From NCBI RefSeq assembly GCF_031179285.1, contig NZ_JAPSHY010000004.1, forward strand, positions 124,001 through 188,000: a DNA stretch of 64,000 nt, given 5' to 3'. Below, in pieces: positions 47,668-54,267 of the stretch. Below the pieces are notes generated by a model. That model saw only the letters and a list, made by a program, of their open reading frames with translations. It searched no databases and was not told where the DNA came from. Each line of letters opens with the position of its first letter. Position 1 is the first letter of the stretch. A program made the position numbers and the translations under genes. Source of the stretch: Microbacterium sp. Lineage in GTDB: Bacteria > Actinomycetota > Actinomycetes > Actinomycetales > Microbacteriaceae.

Positions 47668-47740
47668 GGGCCTTTAGCTCAGCTGGTAGAGCGCCACGTT
47701 TACACCGTGGATGTCGTCGGTTCGATCCCGGCAGGGCCCA
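47668..47740 (+). tRNA. tRNA-Val (anticodon TAC)
   Basis: A 73-nt cloverleaf: acceptor GGGCCTT pairs with AGGGCCC, the anticodon stem CCACG/CGTGG holds the loop TTTACAC with anticodon TAC, and the T-arm is GTCGG-TTCGATC-CCGGC. The discriminator base is A and CCA is not encoded. Accessory DNA begins right after it, which is common for tRNA integration sites. Confidence 0.96.
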
Positions 47741-47796
47741 CTCGGAGAACTCCGGGATTCTCGGCTCACCTTGCCGAGCCGGTCACGCTTGGCTGA

Positions 47797-47910
47797 GCTC
47801 GTATCAACGATCGCAGCAATACGGTTCAGACTGAACCAGAGCTGCTGGTGCACCAGCACATGATGGATGCGTGCGACGTCCACAGCGGAGTACGTACGGC
47901 ACCCGTATGC
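47797..47910 (-). pseudogene. MerR/TipAL-family fragment (decayed)
   Basis: One minus-strand frame encodes YGCRTYSAVDVARIHHVLVH followed by QQLWFSLNRIAAIVD. This aligns with GGYRAYSADDVGRIHRVLVY and QELGFSLTQIGDLLD of the intact TipAL-like gene at 52356-53216. By hand, bases 47844-47910 match that gene at 47 of 67 positions. The first part of the helix-turn-helix and all of the effector domain are missing, and the frame then runs into the tRNA. It is a remnant of a MerR regulator next to tRNA-Val. Confidence 0.75.
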
Positions 47911-47915
47911 ATGGC

Positions 47916-47946
47916 GGATGCCGACGCCCCATGGGCGTCGGCATCC
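47916..47946 (-). terminator. Terminator-like hairpin, 14-bp stem
   Basis: GGATGCCGACGCCC (47916-47929) and GGGCGTCGGCATCC (47933-47946) pair perfectly around a CAT loop, 11 nt beyond the stop of the minus-strand gene at 47957. No T tract follows. Confidence 0.65.
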
Positions 47947-47956
47947 ATCGTCCGTG

Positions 47957-48355
47957 TCAGTGGTCGGAGTGGTTCCGCGAGCGGCTGCCCACCTTCGACA
48001 GGCCCCGGCTGATCATGTAGCCGACGGCGAGAAGGGTGACGTACCACCACGCCTTGTCGGCTCCGAAGCCCTGCCCGTCCTCGCCGTTGTCGACGACTGC
48101 TGCCGCGATCAGGATCGCGAGCGACACCAAGATGAACGTGTAGAACTCCGTCGTGAGGAACGCAGGCTTGGTCTCCGACGACCGGTGAGGCCTGTGCTGC
48201 TTGGCAGGGGCGGGGCCGCCCTGCTGCCCTGCCTGCGGGACGTGGTGCTGCTGCGGAGCGGCGGGCTGAGCCGGCGCGGGCTGGCCCACACCGGGCTGAG
48301 GAGCTGTGGGGTACGGGTTTGAACCGGGAGGGTTCGTGGGAGGCATGTTGGACAT
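47957..48355 (-). CDS. Small membrane protein with Pro/Gln-rich head, unknown function
   Basis: A 132-aa protein. Residues 1-65 are Pro/Gln/Ala-rich and probably disordered; two membrane segments follow (about residues 70-86 and 102-115). The ATG has a good AAGGAGAAC site 7 nt upstream. I do not recognise a named family. It may be a recent gain next to the tRNA or a lineage-specific membrane gene. Confidence 0.75.
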   Translation of the reverse strand: MSNMPPTNPPGSNPYPTAPQPGVGQPAPAQPAAPQQHHVPQAGQQGGPAPAKQHRPHRSSETKPAFLTTEFYTFILVSLAILIAAAVVDNGEDGQGFGADKAWWYVTLLAVGYMISRGLSKVGSRSRNHSDH

Positions 48356-48514
48356 GGTGTTCTCCTTCTGTGCGGATCGGACGGTTGACGCCCTCGAGCG
48401 GTAGCTCGTGACGGAAACCTACGCCGGAACGCGGAAGCCGCCTACAGGGTTGACAGAGCCGGCGGCGTGAAGTCCACGCCGGGTGTCCTCATCGGCGAGG
48501 ATGAAACGACCCTC

Positions 48515-48555
48515 GCTGCAGGGGTGAGCTGCCTCGTTCAGCTCACCCCTGCAGC
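48515..48555. repeat. Perfect 17-bp inverted repeat in a gene-free stretch
   Basis: The stretch 48356-48756 has no gene I can support. Its only clear structure is this hairpin: GCTGCAGGGGTGAGCTG (48515-48531) and CAGCTCACCCCTGCAGC (48539-48555) pair without mismatch around a 7-nt loop. It could end transcription of the secreted-protein gene at 48757, but has no T tract, or be a leftover of mobile DNA. Confidence 0.7.
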
Positions 48556-48756
48556 ACTCATCACAGGTGTCTGGATGGGCCCGGTCCCTGCGAGGGTGTT
48601 GAGATGCACCTCCGTGCGCGCGAAAGAGCGGCTCTTGGCTGACAACCACGGGCCTTTCCTCGCATCGGCAGACATGACGCGGGCGCCGGGCATGTCTCGG
48701 GTCGCCAGTCCGAAGGGCACTGCGGAGCAGCTCGAGAACATCCGGCGTCTGCGTGC

Positions 48757-49233
48757 TCAGCAGTAGACGTTCGTGATGGACGCCCGGAAGGAGACGGGCA
48801 CGTTGGCGTACGAATTCGAGCCGGCAGACGCCCTCACAGTCGTTCCTTGACGCGCCGAGAGTGTGCCAGAGCGACCGTTCGCGATGGAACCGACAATTCC
48901 GAGCGCTGCCGTCGACTTCGAGCCGCAGGATGACCACGTCAGCTTCACCCCCGCCTGACCTGCTGCCGAGTATGCGCAGATGGCGCCGGTGGCGCAATCG
49001 CCGACTGCGAGGACTGCGGCGGCCTGCGGCTCGGACGGCAGTACGTTCAAGCGCATCCCGAGCTCCGGCCAGAAGCCGCTCGTCTCGGTCACGGCGATGC
49101 CTCCGGGCTCGGCTGCGAGGGCGTACTTAACGGCCGGATGAGGGTCTTCGGCAGGAGCCTGCGTGGCGGCGACAGCGCTGGGAGTGCCAGCGAGGCCGAC
49201 GGCAAGGGCAAGAGCGGCGAGGGCACGAATCAT
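48757..49233 (-). CDS. Secreted protein, possible I36-type inhibitor-like
   Basis: A 158-aa protein with a Sec signal peptide (MIRALAALALAVGLAGTPSAVAA, likely cut after AVA near residue 22). The mature part has a Cys-rich segment CATGAICAYSAAGQAG near residue 80 and another Cys in LTWSSCGS. This resembles peptidase inhibitor family I36 and beta-gamma-crystallin-like actinobacterial proteins, but the match is weak. It overlaps the anti-sigma gene by 4 nt and may be controlled by the sigma factor. Confidence 0.7.
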   Translation of the reverse strand: MIRALAALALAVGLAGTPSAVAATQAPAEDPHPAVKYALAAEPGGIAVTETSGFWPELGMRLNVLPSEPQAAAVLAVGDCATGAICAYSAAGQAGVKLTWSSCGSKSTAALGIVGSIANGRSGTLSARQGTTVRASAGSNSYANVPVSFRASITNVYC

Positions 49234-50219
49234 GCGTTGTCCTTCCAGAGGATGTAGGCGATGACCGTCCCCTTGGGAACGGCCAGTGGATGCTCAGCGC
49301 TCGTGACCGAAGTCTCAATGCCGACGATTCGGCCCGTCGTGGTCGACAGGAGCAGCGTTGCAGTCTCACCGGGCGTGCTCATGCTCGCCTGCAGACCGAG
49401 TACGTCGCGACCGAGCCGGTCCTGGGTCGTCCCGAGCACTTTGAGGTTTGGGTAGTCCAACAGTGCTCCGAGGAACCTGGCGTGCTGTTCGTTCGTGAGG
49501 GTCCATTCCCCGAAGACGTCCAGCACGGCCCAGAAAGCATCGCCCGCGGGCGCGCCGGCGGCGAGGGGTGCGTACTCGTTCAGGAGTCCACGGATACGTT
49601 CCTCATCCAGCAGGGCGGCGTCCTGAAGTATCGCGGGGTACTCGCCGGCAGCGAAGTGGGTTTCGTCGATGAGCGTTCCGGGCTTGAGTCCTGATGCCAG
49701 CGCCTGGTCTCCATCCGCCGTGTACGTCTCGCCCGCAGTTACTCTCCGCACCCCGGAGAGGTCGGCTTGCCACGAGAGCTCGGTCACGATGGGCTCGATG
49801 AACGTGACCTCCTGGGGTTCACCCTGGTCGCTGACTACCAGCCGCCATGACGTGGACTGTGCTGCCCGCTGCGGAGCCGGGGGAACGGGGCTGACAGCCT
49901 CGGCCAGATGGTTCTGTGCCATGCGAATGGCCTCCTCTGCGGTGAGGGGTGATTCTGAATAGGAGAGAGGCGCCGGGCCGTAGGCCACTGCCGGCTGCTG
50001 CCCAACGGGCCCGAGCACCGCGAAGAGCATCGTCACGATGACGCTCAGTGCCGCCACAGGCGCGGTAATCGCAGCAGCGAGTACCAGCGTTCGCCGACGG
50101 ACAGGTGTGGCGATGATCCGTTCCCGTACCGCGAGCTGACGGGCCGTGAGCGGCGCCCCGGAGGGCGTGCTCGCCGGATTCAGCAGACGGAGCTTCTCAT
50201 CGAGCTCATCGTCGTTCAT
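49230..50219 (-). CDS. CU044_5270-type anti-sigma-like membrane protein
   Basis: A 329-aa single-pass protein with a short N-terminal cytoplasmic part (ELDEKLRLLNPASTPSG), a membrane segment at about residues 44-67, and a large outer domain with the CU044_5270 family pattern (GVRRVTAGETY near 160; NLKVLGTTQDRLGRDVLGL near 260). Proteins of this kind pair with ECF-like sigma factors. The start ATG at 50219 lies inside the end of the sigma gene; a GTG at 50228 would add three residues. Confidence 0.8.
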   Translation of the reverse strand: MNDDELDEKLRLLNPASTPSGAPLTARQLAVRERIIATPVRRRTLVLAAAITAPVAALSVIVTMLFAVLGPVGQQPAVAYGPAPLSYSESPLTAEEAIRMAQNHLAEAVSPVPPAPQRAAQSTSWRLVVSDQGEPQEVTFIEPIVTELSWQADLSGVRRVTAGETYTADGDQALASGLKPGTLIDETHFAAGEYPAILQDAALLDEERIRGLLNEYAPLAAGAPAGDAFWAVLDVFGEWTLTNEQHARFLGALLDYPNLKVLGTTQDRLGRDVLGLQASMSTPGETATLLLSTTTGRIVGIETSVTSAEHPLAVPKGTVIAYILWKDNA

Positions 50220-50745
50220 CGACCTCACCTACCTTCCGCGCGACATCGAGGAAGTTCCTGAGTCGGTTGCGGGCCCTATGCAGACGCGTCCACACCGACC
50301 CCGGGCGAATCCGAAGGGTTTCTGCTACCTCGCCCGCCGTCATCCCGTCCCAGTACGTCAGTCGGATGACCTGGAAGTCGCTGGAGGAGAGCTGACGCAG
50401 GGCCTCTTCGAGGGCGATGATGTCAAGCGAGTCAACGGGCTCCGACGCGACTTCTGCCATCCGCTCGACAGTGGCCATCGCATTCTTCTTCCGGTCCTCC
50501 CGGCGCTGGAAGTCGCGTGTCTTGTGCATGGCCGTGCGGATCAGCCACGGGAGGCCGAAGGGGTCGCGTCGGTCGAACTTCTGCCATGCCACGCTGAAGA
50601 CCTCCGCCGCGATGTCTTCAGCGGCTGTGTGGTCGGAGACCTGACCCTCGACGAATCGAAGGACCCGCACGAAGTGAAGGTCGAACATCTCGCGGAAGGC
50701 CTCACCCGCGAGCCGGCGCTCTTCCGGGGAGTTCTTCCTTGTCAC
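50206..50745 (-). CDS. ECF-like RNA polymerase sigma factor
   Basis: A 179-aa sigma-70 family factor with region 2 (FDLHFVRVLRFVEGQVSDHT to FSVAWQKFDRR, residues 20-60) and region 4 helix-turn-helix (LSSSDFQVIRLTYWDGMTAG to VWTRLHRARNRL, residues 118-165). The start is GTG at 50745 after GGGAG. It overlaps the anti-sigma-like gene, and the secreted protein follows, so the three form one regulated unit. The signal and targets are unknown. Confidence 0.9.
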   Translation of the reverse strand: MTRKNSPEERRLAGEAFREMFDLHFVRVLRFVEGQVSDHTAAEDIAAEVFSVAWQKFDRRDPFGLPWLIRTAMHKTRDFQRREDRKKNAMATVERMAEVASEPVDSLDIIALEEALRQLSSSDFQVIRLTYWDGMTAGEVAETLRIRPGSVWTRLHRARNRLRNFLDVARKVGEVDERR

Positions 50746-50968
50746 GCTTATCGACTCCCGGCGCCGTCTATGGTGGCTCTACCGGCCCACTGTAGCCTCG
50801 GTCTGCGACCCGGAAAGCACGTTGGTGAAGTGAGTAAGGACTTCGCTTCATCGGCAACGAGAAGAGATGTACGGGCGCCGCAGCCGTTCAGGTGTCGGTC
50901 GTGTGGGTGAAATCTCGTCCTGACGTCCATGTCCGTGCCGTATCTGGTGGTCGCCGTCTCGCACCTGT

Positions 50969-50988
50969 CGTAGTCCCAGCGGACTACG
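50969..50988. repeat. 8-bp inverted repeat upstream of two tiny genes
   Basis: CGTAGTCC (50969-50976) and GGACTACG (50981-50988) flank 4 nt. The 328-bp gap 50746-51073 holds no supported gene apart from this element and a loose TTGATA/TACGAT pair (50994-51011). It may be an operator for the plus-strand genes that follow. Confidence 0.45.
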
Positions 50989-51073
50989 GCAAGTTGATAC
51001 TCCCGTACGATGACGCGGTCGGCTCCGTCGGGGATCGTGGACACAGATGCCCCGACAACGAATGGAGCCCGTC

Positions 51074-51253
51074 ATGTCCGCAGGAATCGAACGCGACGAC
51101 GTCGAGACCGGAGAGCCGCCGGTCGATGCGACCTACGCGCTTCTCACCGCTGCCGCAGGGTCGCTGGTCACGGTGCGGACTCGCGCCACGGCATACGTCA
51201 GCACGATGGCACTGGCCACACCGGTCGCCGCGACCTCGCCGATCGGGCGATGA
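51074..51253 (+). CDS. Very small hypothetical protein
   Basis: A 59-aa product beginning MSAGIERDDVETGEPPVDA, with an acidic head and a Thr/Ala-rich, mildly hydrophobic tail. The ATG has GGAG 7 nt upstream and the stop overlaps the next start as ATGA, which supports translation. I recognise no family. It could be one half of a small two-gene unit. Confidence 0.5.
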   Translation: MSAGIERDDVETGEPPVDATYALLTAAAGSLVTVRTRATAYVSTMALATPVAATSPIGR

Positions 51254-51465
51254 TGAACGTGCTGCGCAGCGCCGGCGAGTCGACGCTCTCGGCCACCTTC
51301 TACGTCGCCGAGGCGGTGGCGGTCATCTTCTGCGCGATGCTGATGGCCTGCGTCGTGCTCATCTCGTTCGTCGTGCGCGAGTTCGCACGGGGAGCGGAAC
51401 GTCGCCGGACTCGCACGCCGTCGCGCACGCGACCGGCGACAGTCTCGCTCCGATCCGCTCACTGA
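51250..51465 (+). CDS. Small single-pass membrane protein
   Basis: A 71-aa product with one strong hydrophobic helix (TFYVAEAVAVIFCAMLMACV and onward, residues about 15-42) and a basic, Arg/Thr-rich tail. It overlaps the previous small gene by 4 nt and the convergent methyltransferase by 7 nt. The function is unknown; the size and layout would suit a toxin-like or regulatory membrane peptide, but there is no direct evidence. Confidence 0.6.
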   Translation: MMNVLRSAGESTLSATFYVAEAVAVIFCAMLMACVVLISFVVREFARGAERRRTRTPSRTRPATVSLRSAH

Positions 51466-52298
51466 GTGCGGTGTCGGCTCAGGTGCTCGTAGAGCGCGAT
51501 GCCGGCCGCGACCGACACGTTCAGCGATTCGACGTTCGAGCTCATCGGGATCGCGTACCGGTGGTCGGTGACCGCCTCCAGGTCAGCGGAGATGCCGTGG
51601 CGTTCACCACCGAGAACGAGGGCGAGGCGCTCCTCGACGGTGCGGATCGTGTGCAGTGGCTGAGCGGCATCCGCCGTGAGGGCGGCGATGGTGATCCGTT
51701 CTCGTGCGAGGAAGGCGGCGCACTGCACGCGGGTCGCGACGACGAGGGGCGTGGCGAACACCAGGCCGCGGCTTGCTCGGATGAGGCGACGGTCCAGAGG
51801 AGTACGCAGGCCGCTCTCGAGCAGGATGAGTCCCGCGGCCCCCAGCGCGCAGGCCGTGCGGGCGATCGCCCCGATGTTGCCGACCAGCTGCACCCCGTCG
51901 AGGATGACGATGTCGCCCGGCCGTCGCGCGAGCTCGTCCAGTGACCACGGTCGCGGCGCGCGGGCGATCGCGAACACGCGCGCCTGCTTCTGATCGCCGA
52001 AAAGGTCTCGCGCGACGCTGTCAGAGATGACGAAGCGGGGCACGGCGGGGTCGACATCGCCGAGCAGCCGAGGATCACGGCGAACGGCGGAGTGCGTGGC
52101 GTGGATGCTGTCGAGGAGGATGCCGGATTCGACCGCCTGCGCGATGTTCTCCTCGTCGTCGATGATGAAGACATTCGGCGTCGCTGAGCGACTGCGCAGC
52201 ACATCGGCAGTGCGTCGCGCGACCGGATGACGGGCGCTGTCGACGGACTGCCCCCACGTCCTGGCGGTCGGCGTCTCCATGATCGTCGCTGGCATCAT
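51459..52298 (-). CDS. Tsr/NshR-like 23S rRNA 2'-O-methyltransferase
   Basis: A 279-aa SPOUT enzyme. Residues about 40-100 resemble the TSNR N-terminal substrate-binding domain. The SpoU motifs follow: DGVQLVGNIGAIARTACALG at 134-153, LALVLGGERHGIS at 225-237 and IPMSSNVESLNVSVAAGIAL at 250-269. The PRPWSLDELARRPGDIVILD and RLIRASRGLVFATPLV stretches closely follow the thiostrepton-resistance enzymes Tsr and NshR, which methylate A1067 of 23S rRNA and so block thiopeptides. General TrmH proteins are less alike in these places. The ATG at 52298 is probably leaderless. It sits directly downstream of the TipAL-like gene. Confidence 0.82.
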   Translation of the reverse strand: MMPATIMETPTARTWGQSVDSARHPVARRTADVLRSRSATPNVFIIDDEENIAQAVESGILLDSIHATHSAVRRDPRLLGDVDPAVPRFVISDSVARDLFGDQKQARVFAIARAPRPWSLDELARRPGDIVILDGVQLVGNIGAIARTACALGAAGLILLESGLRTPLDRRLIRASRGLVFATPLVVATRVQCAAFLARERITIAALTADAAQPLHTIRTVEERLALVLGGERHGISADLEAVTDHRYAIPMSSNVESLNVSVAAGIALYEHLSRHRTQ

Positions 52299-52336
52299 GT
52301 CACTCAGCGTGAGGGTTGACGCGACGTCAGGGTCAA
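52299..52336 (-). promoter_or_regulatory. MerR-type promoter of the methyltransferase gene
   Basis: On the minus strand TTGACC (52336-52331) and CACGCT (52311-52306) are separated by 19 bp, the long spacer typical of MerR-activated promoters. The spacer holds the palindrome TGACG-TCG-CGTCA (52329-52317). The ATG is 7 nt after the -10, so the transcript would be leaderless. The layout predicts activation by the adjacent TipAL-like protein. Confidence 0.6.
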
Positions 52337-52355
52337 GCGGGGCGCACCGCCGGCC

Positions 52356-53216
52356 TCACTCCCAGGCGGCGGTCGCCGGGTCGATCCCGTGGCGGCGGGC
52401 ATTCGCATCGATGACCGTCGCGAGCCAGCCGCCGAGGCCGGGCTCCAGGTCGTCGAAGTGGGCGCGGAATCGTCCGTCTTCGACATAGTGGCGACCGAGG
52501 CACACGTGCATCGAGTGCGTGCACGCGAACATCTGACCGATCATCGCCCGGTGACGCTCCGCGAGACTGTTCGCCGCGTCGCTCCCCGCGGTGACCCCGG
52601 CGCGCTTCGCTTCTGCCAGTTCGGCGTAGAGGGCTTCTCCCTCCGCGTTCATCCGTCGCCGTTCGGCATCCGAGAGGCCGGTGGCGTTCTGCTCGAACTG
52701 CGACCACTCATCGGAGGCGCCCCAGCGCTCGCGGGCCTCCACCGCCCAGTCCTCGCGCCAGCCGCGGCCGAAGATCTCGGCCTGTTGCCGGGCGGTGAGC
52801 GTCGTTCCGGATTCGCGAGAGGAGAGGATCTGATCGACCGCTCCCGCCATCCGCTGCAGCCTGCCGATGCGTTCCTCCAGCAGGGCCCGCTGCTGACGTA
52901 GCTGCGCCGTCTCATCGACGGCGGGGTCGTCGAGCAGGTCGCCGATCTGCGTGAGGCTGAATCCGAGTTCCTGATACACCAGCACGCGGTGGATCCGTCC
53001 CACATCATCAGCGGAGTAGGCACGGTAGCCTCCGGCGGTTCGTCCGTCAGGGACCACCAGGCCGACGGCATCCCAGTGATGCAGGGTGCGGATGCTGATC
53101 CCGACCAGCGAGGCGACTTCGCCCACCGTCAGCTCACGCGCCGGTCGGGGGGTGTACTCCTCGCCGGCCACGGCGCGAAGCCACGGCGCCATCGATTCGG
53201 GAACGTTCATGGCCAC
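52356..53216 (-). CDS. TipAL-like MerR regulator with TipAS thiopeptide-binding domain
   Basis: A 286-aa regulator. Residues 28-97 are a MerR winged helix (ELTVGEVASLVGISIRTLHH), residues about 103-130 a coiled coil, and residues about 145-286 a TipAS effector domain (ERWGASDEW, AERHRAMIG, YVEDGRFRAHFDDLEPGLG). Cys232 and Cys239 in FACTHSMHVCLG have the same x6 spacing as the two cysteines by which Streptomyces TipAL binds thiostrepton covalently. The start is GTG at 53216 after GGGAGGA; ATG at 53210 is possible. It lies 57 nt upstream of the Tsr-like gene on the same strand. Confidence 0.85.
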   Translation of the reverse strand: MAMNVPESMAPWLRAVAGEEYTPRPARELTVGEVASLVGISIRTLHHWDAVGLVVPDGRTAGGYRAYSADDVGRIHRVLVYQELGFSLTQIGDLLDDPAVDETAQLRQQRALLEERIGRLQRMAGAVDQILSSRESGTTLTARQQAEIFGRGWREDWAVEARERWGASDEWSQFEQNATGLSDAERRRMNAEGEALYAELAEAKRAGVTAGSDAANSLAERHRAMIGQMFACTHSMHVCLGRHYVEDGRFRAHFDDLEPGLGGWLATVIDANARRHGIDPATAAWE

Positions 53217-53369
53217 AGTCCAGCCGTCCTCCCTCTGCCTCTCCGGCTGATGTCGTACTCATCCTCCCATCCATGTTCAGTCCGGCACCGGCACCCTTCG
53301 CCGGTCGCGATTAGTGTGGGGGAATCGCACCGGTATGCGGGCGACACTCGCTGACCATCGGAGGCGGCC

Positions 53370-54260
53370 ATGGCTCGACGGATCGTCATCAGCGGCGGAT
53401 CGGGACTCATCGGCTCGGCGCTGTCGGAGTCGCTTCGAGCCGACGGCGTCACGGTCACCACTCTCGTGCGACGTCCGCCGCGACACGCGAATGAACGGCA
53501 GTGGGCGCCGGGGGAGCGGGACCTCGATCCGGACGTTCTCGCCGGTGCGGACACGGTCGTCGCGCTCGGAGGAGCGAGCGTCGGGCGGCTCCCGTGGACG
53601 CGGCGCTACCGGGCGGAACTCGTCGGGTCTCGCCGCCGATCCACCAGGACAATCGCGACAGCGGTGCGCGCACTCGCTGCTGACGCTCCCGCGTTCGTCT
53701 CCGCGTCCGCGGTCGGCTATTACGGTTCCACTCCCGGCCGTGTGCTCACCGAGCAGTCACCCGCCGGAGACACCTTCCTCGCGAAGCTCTGCGTCGCTTG
53801 GGAGGAGGAAGCACGGCGAGCCGGAGAAGACGCGCGCATCGCGCTCCTGCGCACCGCTCCCGTCATCCACCGACAGGGCGTGCTGGCGCCTCTCATCCGG
53901 CTGACGGCGTTCGGCGTCGCCGGGCCCGTCGGTCCCGGCACTCAGATCTGGCCCTGGATCTCCCTCGATGACGAGGTGAGGGCGATCCGGCACGTCATCG
54001 ACGCGGACCTCGACGGGCCGGTGAACCTGACGGGTCCGACACCGGCGTCAGCGAACGAGATCGGCCGCGCGCTCGCTCAGCGCATGCGCCGCCCGTTCTG
54101 GCTTCCGGCGCCGACGTGGGCGATGCGGCTGGCCCTGAGCCGGGCGGCGACGGACTCGCTGCTGGTCTCGGATGCCGACGTGCGGCCCGCCGTACTGGAG
54201 AAAACCGGCTTCGTGTTCACGCACTCGACGGCGAAGGCGGCGGTCGCCGCCGCCGTCTGA
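53370..54260 (+). CDS. TIGR01777-type epimerase (YfcH/SulA-like SDR)
   Basis: A 296-aa extended SDR protein with the Rossmann motif ISGGSGLIGSALSE near residue 7, ALGGASVGRLPW near residue 65, SASAVGYYGS near residue 110 with the catalytic Tyr, and a C-terminal DUF1731 segment. This matches the TIGR01777 family, whose substrate is not known. No partner gene is evident. Confidence 0.88.
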   Translation: MARRIVISGGSGLIGSALSESLRADGVTVTTLVRRPPRHANERQWAPGERDLDPDVLAGADTVVALGGASVGRLPWTRRYRAELVGSRRRSTRTIATAVRALAADAPAFVSASAVGYYGSTPGRVLTEQSPAGDTFLAKLCVAWEEEARRAGEDARIALLRTAPVIHRQGVLAPLIRLTAFGVAGPVGPGTQIWPWISLDDEVRAIRHVIDADLDGPVNLTGPTPASANEIGRALAQRMRRPFWLPAPTWAMRLALSRAATDSLLVSDADVRPAVLEKTGFVFTHSTAKAAVAAAV

Positions 54261-54267
54261 CCCGGGG

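Noticed and set aside
48467..48766. A 99-codon plus-strand frame in the gene-poor stretch
   Set aside because: No ribosome site, no known motif, and it runs through the 17-bp inverted repeat and into the end of the opposite secreted-protein gene.
50748..51044. A 98-codon minus-strand frame upstream of the sigma gene
   Set aside because: It resembles no family, has no ribosome site and overlaps the palindrome; likely chance.
51459..53216. Thiopeptide biosynthetic cluster around the Tsr/TipAL pair
   Set aside because: No precursor peptide, YcaO cyclodehydratase, LanB-like dehydratase or pyridine synthase gene is present on either side.
47668..53220. Attachment-site repeat for an island at tRNA-Val
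   Set aside because: I looked for a second copy of the tRNA 3' end (TTCGATCCCGGCAGGGCCCA) and for an integrase gene and saw neither in the window.
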